From Pseudomonas sp. ok272 (lineage in GTDB: Bacteria; Pseudomonadota; Gammaproteobacteria; Pseudomonadales; Pseudomonadaceae), in the NCBI RefSeq assembly GCF_900109995.1, contig NZ_FOCB01000021.1, positions 1 to 56,694 on the forward strand: a stretch of DNA of 56,694 nt. The letters run 5' to 3'. Shown here in pieces: positions 16,218 through 24,951 of the stretch. A model generated the notes under the pieces. It worked only from the letters and a program-made list of their open reading frames with translations. It did no database searches and had not been told where the DNA came from. Within the stretch, counting starts at the first letter, position 1. Each line of letters starts with the position of its first letter. The translations under genes and the position numbers were made by a program.

Positions 16218-16238
16218 ATGGGAACATCCATGGGAACA
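16218..16238. repeat. Paired ATGGGAACA direct repeats (possible integrase arm sites)
   Basis: ATGGGAACA occurs at 16218-16226 and 16230-16238, twelve bases apart, between the tRNA and the integrase remnant. Short direct repeats at this place are typical of arm-type integrase sites; the role is inferred. Confidence 0.4.
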
Positions 16239-16272
16239 CAGGCTGCTGGATTGCCAGCGTTCAACCCCCGGT

Positions 16273-16608
16273 TTACGGGACTTCGTCACCACCAGGTGGC
16301 TGCAAGCCCAGGGCGTGTTGCAGCATGCCAACAACGTCCGGTCCGTCCTCGTTGATCCAGGTGCCGTAGTGCTGCCGGATCATGTTCGCGCTTGTATGGC
16401 CCATCTGCTCGGCGATCCAGTCGATTGAGGCCACCCTCGTAGTCAGCAACTGACTGGCGTAGGTATGCCGGCATTGGCCAGGCCCGCGATAGCGAACCCC
16501 GGCCGCATTCAAATGAGCTTTGAAGAACCTGTCCCTCACGACAAAGTCGCTGACGTGCGGCAGACCGCTTTGTAAGCGTTCCATGAACCCCACATTTGTT
16601 GGCGCCAA
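16273..16608 (-). pseudogene. Tyrosine recombinase (integrase), C-terminal fragment
   Basis: About 111 codons survive of an integrase normally near 400 residues. The catalytic C-terminal part is recognisable: QCRHTYASQLL (second Arg region), WIAEQMGHTS (His) and IRQHYGTW (nucleophile Tyr). The frame reads toward the tRNA, as in elements integrated at tRNA 3' ends. The N-terminal and arm-binding domains are missing, and no copy of the tRNA 3' end was found to the right within the window, so the element is decayed. Confidence 0.8.
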
Positions 16609-16903
16609 CGCCGCGTTTATCCAATGTCCGAGATATCACTGACCCAATCTGATTCCTTGCGAAGCATTGTCTGTGCTGGACGTGTGCCGATTGGAGGTGG
16701 GGCAGTCCTGCTTCGGCACATGGGTCAGTTCAGCGTCAGCGCCAACAACGGCCCTTAACACTGTCGAACAACCCGCAGCTCGAGGAGCAACGCGGGGATG
16801 TCATCGGCTTGTACCTGGCCTTGGAACGCTAACTGCCTGGGCTGCCTCCGGGGATTGGTCATATCCAAACAAAATCCCATGACTATTCCCCAGCCCAGGT
16901 AGC
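16609..16903. other. Gap between integrase remnant and the first catabolic operon
   Basis: This stretch shows no convincing gene. A minus-strand frame at 16755-16880 (41 codons, starting MGFCLDMTNP) has only a weak ribosome-binding site and is left unassigned. It probably holds the left boundary of the accessory block. Confidence 0.4.
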
Positions 16904-16949
16904 TGTCACGAAATGAAAAGCCATTGTCGTCTGATGAGAAGCGGCTCGT
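16904..16949. promoter_or_regulatory. AraC-type operator, operon 1 promoter
   Basis: Two 17-bp direct repeats, TGTCACGAAATGAAAAG (16904-16920) and TGTCGTCTGATGAGAAG (16925-16941), start 21 bp apart. The whole 46-bp segment aligns without gaps to 24906-24951 (35/46 identical). It lies 75 bases before the first start codon. TACAGT downstream could be a -10 element. Confidence 0.7.
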
Positions 16950-17024
16950 CAGACCGCGTCCTACAGTCCAGTCAGCGCAAATCGACGCTGCACGCAAACC
17001 TTGCAGACTGGAGAATAAGAAAAC

Positions 17025-18005
17025 ATGGCCAAAGCCGTACGCTTCTACGAAACCGGTGGTCCCGAAGTCCTCCGTTATGAGGAGGTCGAAGTTGGCGAGC
17101 CTGGGCCAGGCCAAGTTCGTCTTCGTCATGTGGCGGTTGGCCTGAATTATGCCGACACCTACTTTCGCAATGGCACTTACCCGATCCCGATGCCCAATGG
17201 CATGGGAGTTGAAGCTTCCGGTGTGGTCCAAGCCATTGGCGAGGGAGTTACCAACGTACGCGTGGGTGATCGCGTCACCTACACCGGTTTTCTCAATACA
17301 TTGGGTGCCTACAGCACCGAGCGTCTGATCCCGGCCGCGCCGTTGATCAAGCTTCCGGAAACCATCAGTTTCGAGACCGCCGCGGCCATGACCATGCGCG
17401 GCCTGACGTCGTCGTACCTGATGCGCCGCATCTACGACTTCAAGCCCGGCGACAGCATTCTGCTGCACGCCGCTGCCGGTGGTGTGGGGCTGATCGTTTC
17501 ACAGTGGGCCAAGCTGCTCGGCCTGAACGTTATTGGCACCGTGTCCACTGATGTCAAAGGTGAAATTGCCCTGGCCCATGGTTGCGACCACGTTATCAAC
17601 TACAGCCACGAAGACGTCGCCCAGCGCGTACGTGAATTGACCGACGGTGTCGGCGTTAACGTGGTGTTCGACAGTGTCGGCAAGAATACCTTTATGGGTT
17701 CCCTGGATTCGCTCAAGCGCCGCGGTCTGATGGTGTGTGTCGGTACGGCATCTGGTCCGATCCCTGCGTTTGATCCGGTCCTGCTGGCGATGAAAGGCTC
17801 GCTGTTCCTGACCCGCCCGGCACTGGCCGACTACATTGCCGATCCTGCGGAAAAAGCCGCCTTGGCTGACGAGTTGTTCGACCACGTCGGCAGCGGCCGG
17901 ATCAAGATCGAGATTAACCAGCACTACGCCTTGCAGGATGCCGTACAGGCCCATCGCGACCTGGAATCACGCAAGACCACGGGCTCGTCGATTTTCGTCA
18001 TTTAA
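17025..18005 (+). CDS. Zinc-independent quinone oxidoreductase (MDR superfamily)
   Basis: A 326-residue NADPH-dependent reductase of the quinone oxidoreductase group. Its N-terminal GroES-like domain (GLNYADTYFRNGTYP, GVEASGVVQAIG) is followed by a Rossmann domain with HAAAGGVGLI. It lacks the zinc cysteines of alcohol dehydrogenases. GGAGAATAAG precedes the ATG. First gene of operon 1, behind the AraC-type operator; it may reduce an enone or quinone intermediate. Confidence 0.88.
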   Translation: MAKAVRFYETGGPEVLRYEEVEVGEPGPGQVRLRHVAVGLNYADTYFRNGTYPIPMPNGMGVEASGVVQAIGEGVTNVRVGDRVTYTGFLNTLGAYSTERLIPAAPLIKLPETISFETAAAMTMRGLTSSYLMRRIYDFKPGDSILLHAAAGGVGLIVSQWAKLLGLNVIGTVSTDVKGEIALAHGCDHVINYSHEDVAQRVRELTDGVGVNVVFDSVGKNTFMGSLDSLKRRGLMVCVGTASGPIPAFDPVLLAMKGSLFLTRPALADYIADPAEKAALADELFDHVGSGRIKIEINQHYALQDAVQAHRDLESRKTTGSSIFVI

Positions 18006-18018
18006 GGAGCCGCGAGCC

Positions 18019-18867
18019 ATGAAAATCGAACAATTGACCTGCAATATTGGCGCCGAACTGATTGGGGTTAACCTCGCCGACGCGGTGCATGACGACGGTT
18101 TGTTTGCCGAGATTCGTGCCCAGTTGCTCAAGCACCGAGTGGTGTTCCTGCGCGATCAGGACATCACGCGTGCCGAGCATGTGGCCTTCGCCCGGCGCTT
18201 CGGTGAGCTGGAAGATCATCCGGTGGTCGGCAGCGATCCTGACCATCCGGGGCTGGTGCGCATCTACAAGAGTCCGGACCAGCCAGTGGACCGCTACGAA
18301 AACTCCTGGCACACCGACGCGACCTGGCGCGAAGCACCGCCGATGGGGTGTGTACTGCGTTGCGTGGAGTGCCCTCCGGTAGGCGGCGACACCATGTGGA
18401 CCAACATGGTCGAGGCCTACGCGCGCTTGCCGCAAGACGTGAAGGTAAAAATTGCCGACCTGCGTGCCCGCCACAGTATCGAAGCGAGCTTTGGCGCCGC
18501 GATGCCTATCGAAAAGCGTCTGGCACTCAAGGCCACGTACCCGGATGCCGAGCACCCGGTGGTGCGCACTCATCCTGATACCGGGGAAAAGGTGCTGTTC
18601 GTCAACGCCTTTACCACCCACTTGAGTAACTACCACACCCCTGAGCGGGTGCGCTTCGGCCAGGATGCCAACCCGGGCGCGAGCGAGTTGCTGCGCTACC
18701 TGATTAGCCAGGCGTACATCCCCGAGTACCAAGTGCGCTGGCGTTGGAAGCCCAACAGCATCGCCATCTGGGACAACCGTAGTACCCAGCATTACGCCGT
18801 CATGGATTACCCGTCGTGCCATCGCAAGATGGAGCGTACCGGGATCATCGGCGACAAGACCTACTGA
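18019..18867 (+). CDS. TauD/TfdA-family 2-oxoglutarate-dependent dioxygenase
   Basis: A non-heme Fe(II) oxygenase of 282 residues. The iron ligands are H98 and D100 (SWHTDATW) and H258 (STQHYAVMDY); R269 or R273 would hold 2-oxoglutarate. AAGGAG precedes the start, 13 bases after the reductase stop. The family oxidises carbon next to sulfonate, sulfate ester, ether or amine groups and so releases the substituent. The true substrate is unknown; co-location with a YeiH-type exporter makes a sulfur-bearing substrate worth considering. Confidence 0.88.
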   Translation: MKIEQLTCNIGAELIGVNLADAVHDDGLFAEIRAQLLKHRVVFLRDQDITRAEHVAFARRFGELEDHPVVGSDPDHPGLVRIYKSPDQPVDRYENSWHTDATWREAPPMGCVLRCVECPPVGGDTMWTNMVEAYARLPQDVKVKIADLRARHSIEASFGAAMPIEKRLALKATYPDAEHPVVRTHPDTGEKVLFVNAFTTHLSNYHTPERVRFGQDANPGASELLRYLISQAYIPEYQVRWRWKPNSIAIWDNRSTQHYAVMDYPSCHRKMERTGIIGDKTY

Positions 18868-18954
18868 TCGACTCCTTCTGCATTCGTACTCGTAAAAACG
18901 TCTGCCCGGCACGATCCCGGGTGGGCGGAACAATCATAAGAACAGGAGTAAACC

Positions 18955-20007
18955 ATGCAATTCTTAGACGATTCGCTGCACCCGGAAAACATGGAAAAAG
19001 TGGTCATCACCGTGGCCCCGTATGGCCCGGAATGGATGCCCGAAGACTTCCCCGAAGACATCCCGCTGACCATGGATGAGCAAGTTCAGAAAGCGGTCGA
19101 ATGCTATGAGGCCGGTGCCACCGTACTGCACCTGCATGTGCGCGAACTCGACGGCAAAGGCTCCAAGCGCCTGTCGAAGTTCAACGAGTTGATCGCGGGT
19201 GTGCGTGAAGCCGTGCCCGACATGATCATCCAGGTTGGCGGTTCGATTTCCTTCGCCCCGGAAAGCGATGGTGAAGCGGCCAAGTGGCTGTCGGACGATA
19301 CTCGCCACATGCTGGCCGAGCTGACGCCAAAACCGGATCAGGTGACGGTGGCGATCAACACTACCCAGATGAACATCATGGAGCTGTTATACCCCGAATA
19401 CCTCGAGGGTACTTCTCTGGCCAATCCGATGATCCAGGCTGCCTACAGCGAAATGACCGTACCGGCCGGCCCGGCCTGGGTTGCCGAGCACCTTAAGCGC
19501 CTGATGGACAACGGTATTCAGCCGCACTTCCAGTTGACCGGCATGCACGCCATGGAAACCCTTGAGCGCCTGGTGCGCAGGGGCGTCTACAAGGGACCGT
19601 TGAACCTGACCTGGATCGGTATCGGCGGCGGTTTCGACGGCCCTAATCCGTTCAACTTCTTCAACTTCATCCACCGCGCACCGGACGGCTGCACCCTGAC
19701 CTCCGAGTCGCTGCTCAAGAACGTGCTGCCGTTCAATACCATGTCAATGGCCATGGGCATGCATCCGCGCGTGGGCAATGAAGACACAATCATTGATCAC
19801 AAGGGCGATCGTTTCGGCTCGGTTGCGCAGATCAAACAAACCGTGCGCATCGCTCATGAGCTGGGTCGCGAAATCGCCACCGGCAAAGAAGCCCGCGAGA
19901 TTTACCGCATTGGCGTCCAGTACCAGAGTATCGAAGAAACGCTGCAGGCCAACGGTATGGCCCCCAACCGCAAGGCTGGGCAGAAAGGTGTGCCGCGACG
20001 CGGCTGA
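18955..20007 (+). CDS. Beta-keto acid cleavage enzyme (BKACE, DUF849)
   Basis: A 350-residue zinc TIM-barrel enzyme. BKACE proteins condense a beta-keto acid with acetyl-CoA to give acetoacetate and a CoA ester; known members act in lysine (Kce) or carnitine breakdown. Zinc-ligand motif HLHVREL (H59, H61), QVGGSI, and the later FQLTGMHAMETL and GGGFDGPNP segments are visible. AGGAG precedes the ATG at 18955. The substrate subgroup cannot be told by eye. Confidence 0.87.
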   Translation: MQFLDDSLHPENMEKVVITVAPYGPEWMPEDFPEDIPLTMDEQVQKAVECYEAGATVLHLHVRELDGKGSKRLSKFNELIAGVREAVPDMIIQVGGSISFAPESDGEAAKWLSDDTRHMLAELTPKPDQVTVAINTTQMNIMELLYPEYLEGTSLANPMIQAAYSEMTVPAGPAWVAEHLKRLMDNGIQPHFQLTGMHAMETLERLVRRGVYKGPLNLTWIGIGGGFDGPNPFNFFNFIHRAPDGCTLTSESLLKNVLPFNTMSMAMGMHPRVGNEDTIIDHKGDRFGSVAQIKQTVRIAHELGREIATGKEAREIYRIGVQYQSIEETLQANGMAPNRKAGQKGVPRRG

Positions 20008-20098
20008 CTGGCAGTTGGGGGGAGGCCGATGACCTCCCCCCTGTGGCAGGTGCAACACGCTTGATAACAACAATAAAACAAAGCTTTGAGGAGGCTGC

Positions 20099-21430
20099 AT
20101 GGCCTTTCACCCAATTGCTGCGGACGATGACGACTGCGGTAGCGTCGGCGTTGCGCGCCAATATGCCTGGATCGTCTTTGCACTGACGTTCGGGTTGTTG
20201 ATTTCCGATTACATGTCACGCCAGGTTCTGAACGCGGTATTCCCCATGCTCAAGGGCGAGTGGGTCCTGAGTGACGGTCAGCTCGGTCTGCTCAGTGGTG
20301 TGGTCGCCCTGATGGTTGGCCTGCTGACATTTCCGCTGTCGTTGCTGGCGGATCGCTTCGGCCGGGTCAAGAGCCTGGCGCTGATGGCCCTGCTCTGGAG
20401 CCTGGCCACGCTGGGCTGCGCGTTGGCGCAGGACTACCAGCAGATGTTCATTGCACGATTCATGGTCGGCGTTGGCGAAGCGGCGTACGGCAGCGTCGGC
20501 ATCGCGGTGGTGATTTCAGTATTTCCCAAACACATGCGTGCCACGTTGACGAGTGCCTTTATGGCGGGCGGCATGTTCGGTTCGGTATTGGGCATGGCGT
20601 TGGGCGGTGCAATAGCCGCCAAACTGGGCTGGCGCTGGGCGTTTGCCGGTATGGCGCTGTTTGGTCTGCTGTTGGCGGTGCTTTACCCGATCATCGTCAA
20701 GGAAGCGCGCATCGCTCCGAAGCGTGTTGTGCAAGCAGTGAACAAGGCGACTGCGGCGGTCAAGCGCCCACTGTGCACCCTGTGGTCCAGCCCCTCGGTG
20801 ATCGCGGCCTACATCGGCAGTGGTTTGCAATTATTCGTCGGTGGCACCGTGATTGTGTGGATGCCCAGCTACCTCAATCGCTATTACGCCATGGCCACGG
20901 ACAAGGCGGGCGGTGTCGCGGCGATCATTGTGCTGTGCAGCGGTGTCGGGATGATTCTGTGCGGCATGCTCAGCGACCGCCTGTGTCGTCATTCGCCGGA
21001 GCGTAAGGTGGCCTTGGCCATCGCGTATTGCCTGGGCAGTTGCCTGCTGTTGTCGGCGGCGTTCGCATTGCCGGCAGGTCCTGCGCAACTGCTGTTGATT
21101 TGCCTCGGCATGCTGATCGCCGCAGGCACCACCGGCCCGGCCGGGGCGATGGTGGCCAACCTGACTCATTACTCGGTCCACGGCACGGCGTTTGCCACGC
21201 TGACCCTGGCCAACAACTTGCTCGGGTTGGCGCCTGGGCCTTTTATCACTGGCAAGGTGTCCGACGTGATTGGCCTGCATGCCGCGTTTCAGTTGGTGCC
21301 GCTGGTGAGTCTCGCGGCAGCGGCGGTGTTCTTTTATGCCAAGTGTCATTACCACAAGGACATTGCTCGGCTTCAGGGCGAGCGGGTCCACGATTCGATC
21401 GGAAAAGCGGTATTAGAGGTGAAGGTGTGA
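20099..21430 (+). CDS. MFS transporter, probable substrate uptake
   Basis: A 443-residue major-facilitator permease with about 12 helices. The loop 2-3 motif is LADRFGRVKSLALMA, a form of GxLaDrxGrkxxl. GAGGAGGCTGC lies before the start. It overlaps the next gene by four bases (GTGA). The position inside operon 1 points to uptake of the pathway's substrate. Confidence 0.88.
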   Translation: MAFHPIAADDDDCGSVGVARQYAWIVFALTFGLLISDYMSRQVLNAVFPMLKGEWVLSDGQLGLLSGVVALMVGLLTFPLSLLADRFGRVKSLALMALLWSLATLGCALAQDYQQMFIARFMVGVGEAAYGSVGIAVVISVFPKHMRATLTSAFMAGGMFGSVLGMALGGAIAAKLGWRWAFAGMALFGLLLAVLYPIIVKEARIAPKRVVQAVNKATAAVKRPLCTLWSSPSVIAAYIGSGLQLFVGGTVIVWMPSYLNRYYAMATDKAGGVAAIIVLCSGVGMILCGMLSDRLCRHSPERKVALAIAYCLGSCLLLSAAFALPAGPAQLLLICLGMLIAAGTTGPAGAMVANLTHYSVHGTAFATLTLANNLLGLAPGPFITGKVSDVIGLHAAFQLVPLVSLAAAAVFFYAKCHYHKDIARLQGERVHDSIGKAVLEVKV

Positions 21431-22089
21431 GTGGTCGTTTACGTATTGATGTGTTCTTCGATTTCATCTGCCCTTGGTGTTTGATCGGCAAACGTCAACT
21501 GGAGCGCGCACAAGACCTGCTGCGTATTCAGCAACCCGACGTGGAAATCACCACAGTGTGGCATGGGGTGCAACTGTTGCCTCACCTGCCGGTGCAGGGT
21601 GAACCCTTTGCCGATTTTTACCTCAACCGTCTGGGCAGTGCCGAAGCGGTAACGATGCGTCAGGCCCAGGTACAGCAGGCTGCGGCGGCGGTTGAGTTAC
21701 CCATTGATCTGAGCCGCATCGTCACCATGCCCAATACGGCTGACGCCCATCGTCTACTGGCGCGGGTCAGCGTGCAGGGCAATGCTGCGCAGCGAGATGC
21801 CTTGCTCGAACGTCTGTTCGCAGCCTACTTCCAGAACGGCGAAGATATCGGTTGCCGTGAGACCTTGATCGCCATCGCCCGCTCGTGCGGCTTCGATGCT
21901 GACGCGGTGGCTGACTGCCTGCAGGGTGACGCCAGTCCCTTTGTCGGCACCTGCGGCGCAGCCAACGGCGTACCCAGTTTTCAGTTCGATCGGCGATTGA
22001 CGGTGGTAGGGGCGCAGCCAGCGCAGGCATTGTTGGACGCCATGTGCGAAGCCTTGCTGGAAAGTGCCCGAGAGCGTCAACCGACATGA
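21427..22089 (+). CDS. DsbA-like / FrnE-type oxidoreductase
   Basis: A 220-residue thioredoxin-fold protein without signal peptide, so cytoplasmic. The active site is CPWC in DVFFDFICPWCLIGK, and GAANGVPSF carries the cis-proline. This is the FrnE/2-hydroxychromene-2-carboxylate isomerase group. It starts at a GTG that overlaps the preceding stop (GTGA), and its own stop overlaps the next start (ATGA), so the genes are translationally coupled. A glutathione- or thiol-linked step is one possible role. Confidence 0.87.
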   Translation: MSGRLRIDVFFDFICPWCLIGKRQLERAQDLLRIQQPDVEITTVWHGVQLLPHLPVQGEPFADFYLNRLGSAEAVTMRQAQVQQAAAAVELPIDLSRIVTMPNTADAHRLLARVSVQGNAAQRDALLERLFAAYFQNGEDIGCRETLIAIARSCGFDADAVADCLQGDASPFVGTCGAANGVPSFQFDRRLTVVGAQPAQALLDAMCEALLESARERQPT

Positions 22090-22409
22090 CCCGGCGTATT
22101 CCGGTGCCACCCAGAAAACTCCCGCAGGTGGGTGGTCGTGCACTGTTCGAGTTCGAAGACAAAAGCCTGGCGTTATTCAACGTCGAAGGTGATGTGTTCG
22201 CCATCGACGACAGTTGCCCGCATCAGGGCGCCTCGTTATGTGGCGGGCGCCTAGAAGGGCGGGTGATTCAATGCTGCGCCCATGGGCTGCGCTTTGATCT
22301 GCGCAGCGGCTATTTGCTCAATTCCAGCGCTATCAAAGTCGTCAACTACCCGGTCGAAGTTATCGACGGCCAGGCATTCATTCTTGTTTCCGAGGAGTCC
22401 GCGCCATGA
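22086..22409 (+). CDS. Rieske [2Fe-2S] ferredoxin
   Basis: A 107-residue soluble Rieske protein. Cluster ligands are C44-P-H46 (SCPHQGASLC) and C63-x-x-H66 (QCCAHGLRF). Such proteins pass electrons to oxygenases or act as NirD-like modules. No Rieske oxygenase alpha subunit or dedicated reductase is nearby, and the TauD enzyme should not need one, so its partner is unknown. Four-base overlaps join it to both neighbours. Confidence 0.9.
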   Translation: MTRRIPVPPRKLPQVGGRALFEFEDKSLALFNVEGDVFAIDDSCPHQGASLCGGRLEGRVIQCCAHGLRFDLRSGYLLNSSAIKVVNYPVEVIDGQAFILVSEESAP

Positions 22410-23416
22410 GCGCTATTGCTCTGAGCCGTATCCACAGCCGTACGCGCGAATTGGCGCCAGGCTTTATCGTCAGCCTGATCGTTGCGGCCGCCGCCTCGTT
22501 TTTGTCCGAGCACTACGGGGCGCCGGTGATGCTGTTCGCCTTGCTGCTGGGCATGGCGCTGAACTTCCTCGCCGGCGACGGCGTCTGCAAGGCCGGCATC
22601 GAGTTCACCGCACGCTCTGTGTTGCGTATCGGCGTGGCGCTGTTGGGGATGCGCATCACCCTTGAACAGATGGCAGCGCTGGGCTGGAAGCCTGTGGCGC
22701 TGGTGGTGATTCTGGTGGTGGTGACGATCAGCGTCTCGGTGATTGCGGCCAAGGCCCTGGGCTTTCAGCGTTTGTTTGGCATGCTCACAGGTGGCGCGAC
22801 CGCTATTTGTGGTGCATCGGCCGCATTGGCGCTGGCGGCGGCATTGCCCAACCATCCGCAGAAAGAGCGCGCGACCCTGTTCACGGTGATCGGTGTGTCG
22901 GCGCTGTCGACCCTGGCGATGATCGTGTACCCGATGATTGCCAACTGGCTGTCGTTGTCGCCACAGGTGGCCGGGGTGTTCCTCGGGGCGACCATCCACG
23001 ATGTGGCCCAGGTCGTTGGCGCCGGTTACAGCATGTCGACCGAGACCGGCGACACGGCCACGGTGGTCAAGTTGATGCGCGTCGCCATGTTGCTGCCGGT
23101 GATCGTCACCGCCGCCATGATCACCCGTATGCAAGGCGCCGACCCGACCGGCAAGCGGCCGCCGTTACTGCCGTGGTTCGCCGTCGGCTTTCTGATCCTG
23201 GCCTGTATCAACAGCACCGGATGGATAGCCCCGGCGGTGCAGGGCTCGGTGAATGAACTATCGCGTTGGTGCCTGGTGGTTTCGATCAGTGCGCTGGGTA
23301 TGAAAACCCAACTCAAGGAACTGGCGGCGGTGGGCATCAAACCGATCCTGTTGATGGTGGGGGAGACGGTGTTCCTCGTCGTGCTGGTGCTGCTGTTGCT
23401 GCACTGGGGTTTCTAG
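22406..23416 (+). CDS. YeiH/UPF0324-family membrane protein (putative sulfate exporter family)
   Basis: A 336-residue protein with about 10 membrane segments, including TGGATAICGASAALALAAAL and GVFLGATIHDVAQVVGAGY, which are family signatures. The family is annotated as putative sulfate exporter, a label with little direct evidence. Last gene of operon 1, overlapping the Rieske gene by ATGA. In this setting it could remove sulfite, sulfate or another small anion set free by the pathway; this is inference. Confidence 0.87.
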   Translation: MSAIALSRIHSRTRELAPGFIVSLIVAAAASFLSEHYGAPVMLFALLLGMALNFLAGDGVCKAGIEFTARSVLRIGVALLGMRITLEQMAALGWKPVALVVILVVVTISVSVIAAKALGFQRLFGMLTGGATAICGASAALALAAALPNHPQKERATLFTVIGVSALSTLAMIVYPMIANWLSLSPQVAGVFLGATIHDVAQVVGAGYSMSTETGDTATVVKLMRVAMLLPVIVTAAMITRMQGADPTGKRPPLLPWFAVGFLILACINSTGWIAPAVQGSVNELSRWCLVVSISALGMKTQLKELAAVGIKPILLMVGETVFLVVLVLLLLHWGF

Positions 23417-23438
23417 ACTCAAGCCAAGTACGAACCCC

Positions 23439-23516
23439 GTGGGAGCGAGGTCGAACGCAAGTTTCAGGTTCGGCCAACACCCCCTGTAGGAGTGAGCTTG
23501 CTCGCGATGAGGCCGG
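23439..23516. repeat. Degenerate REP elements
   Basis: GTGGGAGCGAGG (23439-23450) is a broken arm; TGTAGGAGTGAGCTTGCTCGCGATG (23485-23509) is a fuller one. They lie between operon 1 and the convergent AraC gene. Confidence 0.7.
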
Positions 23517-23644
23517 TACATCTGCCTGATAAGCCTTCAGGCAATGAATGCGGGGGATGGCCGTGTCACGACAAACGCTACCAATAATCCGTTGCGCACG
23601 TTATTGCCTGCGTCAGTAACAGATTACTCGAAGGTTCGGCTGGC

Positions 23645-24679
23645 TCAGGATTCGTTGGAGGCAGACAGGGGTTTTGAGTGTGTTGGCTTTTGTGCACGCC
23701 AGGCGGCTGGCGGCATGCCGAACTGGCTGATGAACCAGCGGGTAAACGAGCTGGCCATGGAATAGCCGAGCATGTCCGCGATCCGGCCCAACGAGTAATT
23801 CGGGTTTTCCAGATAGCGCAGCACCAGGTCGCGGCGCACGTCGTTGATCAGGTCGTTGAAGGCGCAGCCGTCGTCTTTGAGGCGACGTTGAAGGGTGCGA
23901 ACGTTCATGCCCTGGGTCTGGGCGATTTGCTCGATGGTGGCGCGTCCCATCGGCAACAACAGGTAGATCGCTTTACGCACCTCGAACAGCATCGAAGGGC
24001 CTGCGTCGCCCAGCAATGAGTCTAGGTAACTCTGGGCGTAGCGCGCCATGGCCGGGTCGGCATTGGGGTTGGTCATGTCGAGGCTCGCGTCGGAGCAGAC
24101 AATGCCATTGAACTCGCTGCCAAACTCCAGCGTGCAACCAAACAGGCGGCGATGCAGTTGCAGGTTGTCGGGGGGCTGGTGCGTAAAGTTGACGCTGTAG
24201 GGATGCCAGTGGCTGCCGAGCAGGGCGGAGCACAGGCGGAACATGACGCCGACTGCCAGCTCGGTGGCTTGTCGGCTGGGCATCGGTGATTCCGTCACCA
24301 CCTCCTCGCGAATGATCACCATCTTACCGGCCTCTTCAATGAGGATGGCCAGTGAGTCGTTCATCAGATGTCGGTAATGCACCACGACCTGCAAGGCGTC
24401 GCGCAGCGTGCGTTGGTGGCTGAGCAACAGGCTGACCACGCCGAAGGCCGAGAGATGGCGTGACTCGGCCATGCTCAGGCCGAAGCTCTGACAGCCACTG
24501 GCGATGGCCGAGTCCTCCAACAGACGCACGGCGGCGTCGATGGGTATGCGCTGTTCGGGTGCCTGTAGTTGGGCCCTGGTCAAGCCGGCGTCAGCCAGCA
24601 CATCGCGCGGGTTAAACCCCAGGTACTGGGTGACCTCCAGGTAGTTGGTCAAGACAGCGGCGCGAACAAGCTTGGTCAT
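23645..24679 (-). CDS. AraC-family transcriptional regulator (OruR/ArgR-like), probable pathway regulator
   Basis: A 344-residue regulator with a long N-terminal sensing domain of the arabinose-binding type (VTQYLGFNPRDVLADAGL) and a C-terminal AraC DNA-binding domain (ATIEQIAQTQGMNVRTLQRRL, then LGRIADMLGYSMASSFTRWF). It lies between operon 1 and operon 2 on the opposite strand. Both operon promoters carry the same pair of direct repeats, the usual AraC-protein site type, so it is the likely activator of both. I see no such element in front of its own start. Confidence 0.88.
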   Translation of the reverse strand: MTKLVRAAVLTNYLEVTQYLGFNPRDVLADAGLTRAQLQAPEQRIPIDAAVRLLEDSAIASGCQSFGLSMAESRHLSAFGVVSLLLSHQRTLRDALQVVVHYRHLMNDSLAILIEEAGKMVIIREEVVTESPMPSRQATELAVGVMFRLCSALLGSHWHPYSVNFTHQPPDNLQLHRRLFGCTLEFGSEFNGIVCSDASLDMTNPNADPAMARYAQSYLDSLLGDAGPSMLFEVRKAIYLLLPMGRATIEQIAQTQGMNVRTLQRRLKDDGCAFNDLINDVRRDLVLRYLENPNYSLGRIADMLGYSMASSFTRWFISQFGMPPAAWRAQKPTHSKPLSASNES

Positions 24680-24905
24680 GCGAAGTCTTTCCTGGGCCGA
24701 TGGTGATTCAAATGAGCAGGGCGACTATATCCAGCACATCGGCAATTGAACAGTTACGACGTTACCCCGTGCACTCGACCACGCGGGTCAAAAATCACCT
24801 CCATTGCAGTGGCCCAATCGACGCTCACCCGTTGATGACAGTGACCTGCACCGAATCGGCGGCGTTTTTTGGCCAAAGCTTTCGGAGCACCAACACCTGG
24901 AAATT
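24680..24905. other. Divergent spacer between the AraC gene and operon 2
   Basis: No gene is visible here. It must hold the AraC-gene promoter on its left; the right end leads into the operator at 24906. Confidence 0.5.
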
Positions 24906-24951
24906 TGTCATGAAAAGAAAAGTGCCTGACGTCCAATGAAAAGCGCCTCGT
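24906..24951. promoter_or_regulatory. AraC-type operator, operon 2 promoter
   Basis: Direct repeats TGTCATGAAAAGAAAAG (24906-24922) and TGACGTCCAATGAAAAG (24927-24943) start 21 bp apart and match the operator at 16904 without gaps. TTTAAT at 24962-24967 is a possible -10. The first start codon is 83 bases downstream. A weak hairpin AGCGCC/GGCGCT (24942-24960) overlaps its right end. Confidence 0.7.

Noticed and set aside
16755..17468. A 237-codon minus-strand frame across the first operon promoter
   Set aside because: It covers the 5' half of the quinone oxidoreductase and the operator in antisense; only the last 41 codons lie outside, with a weak start.
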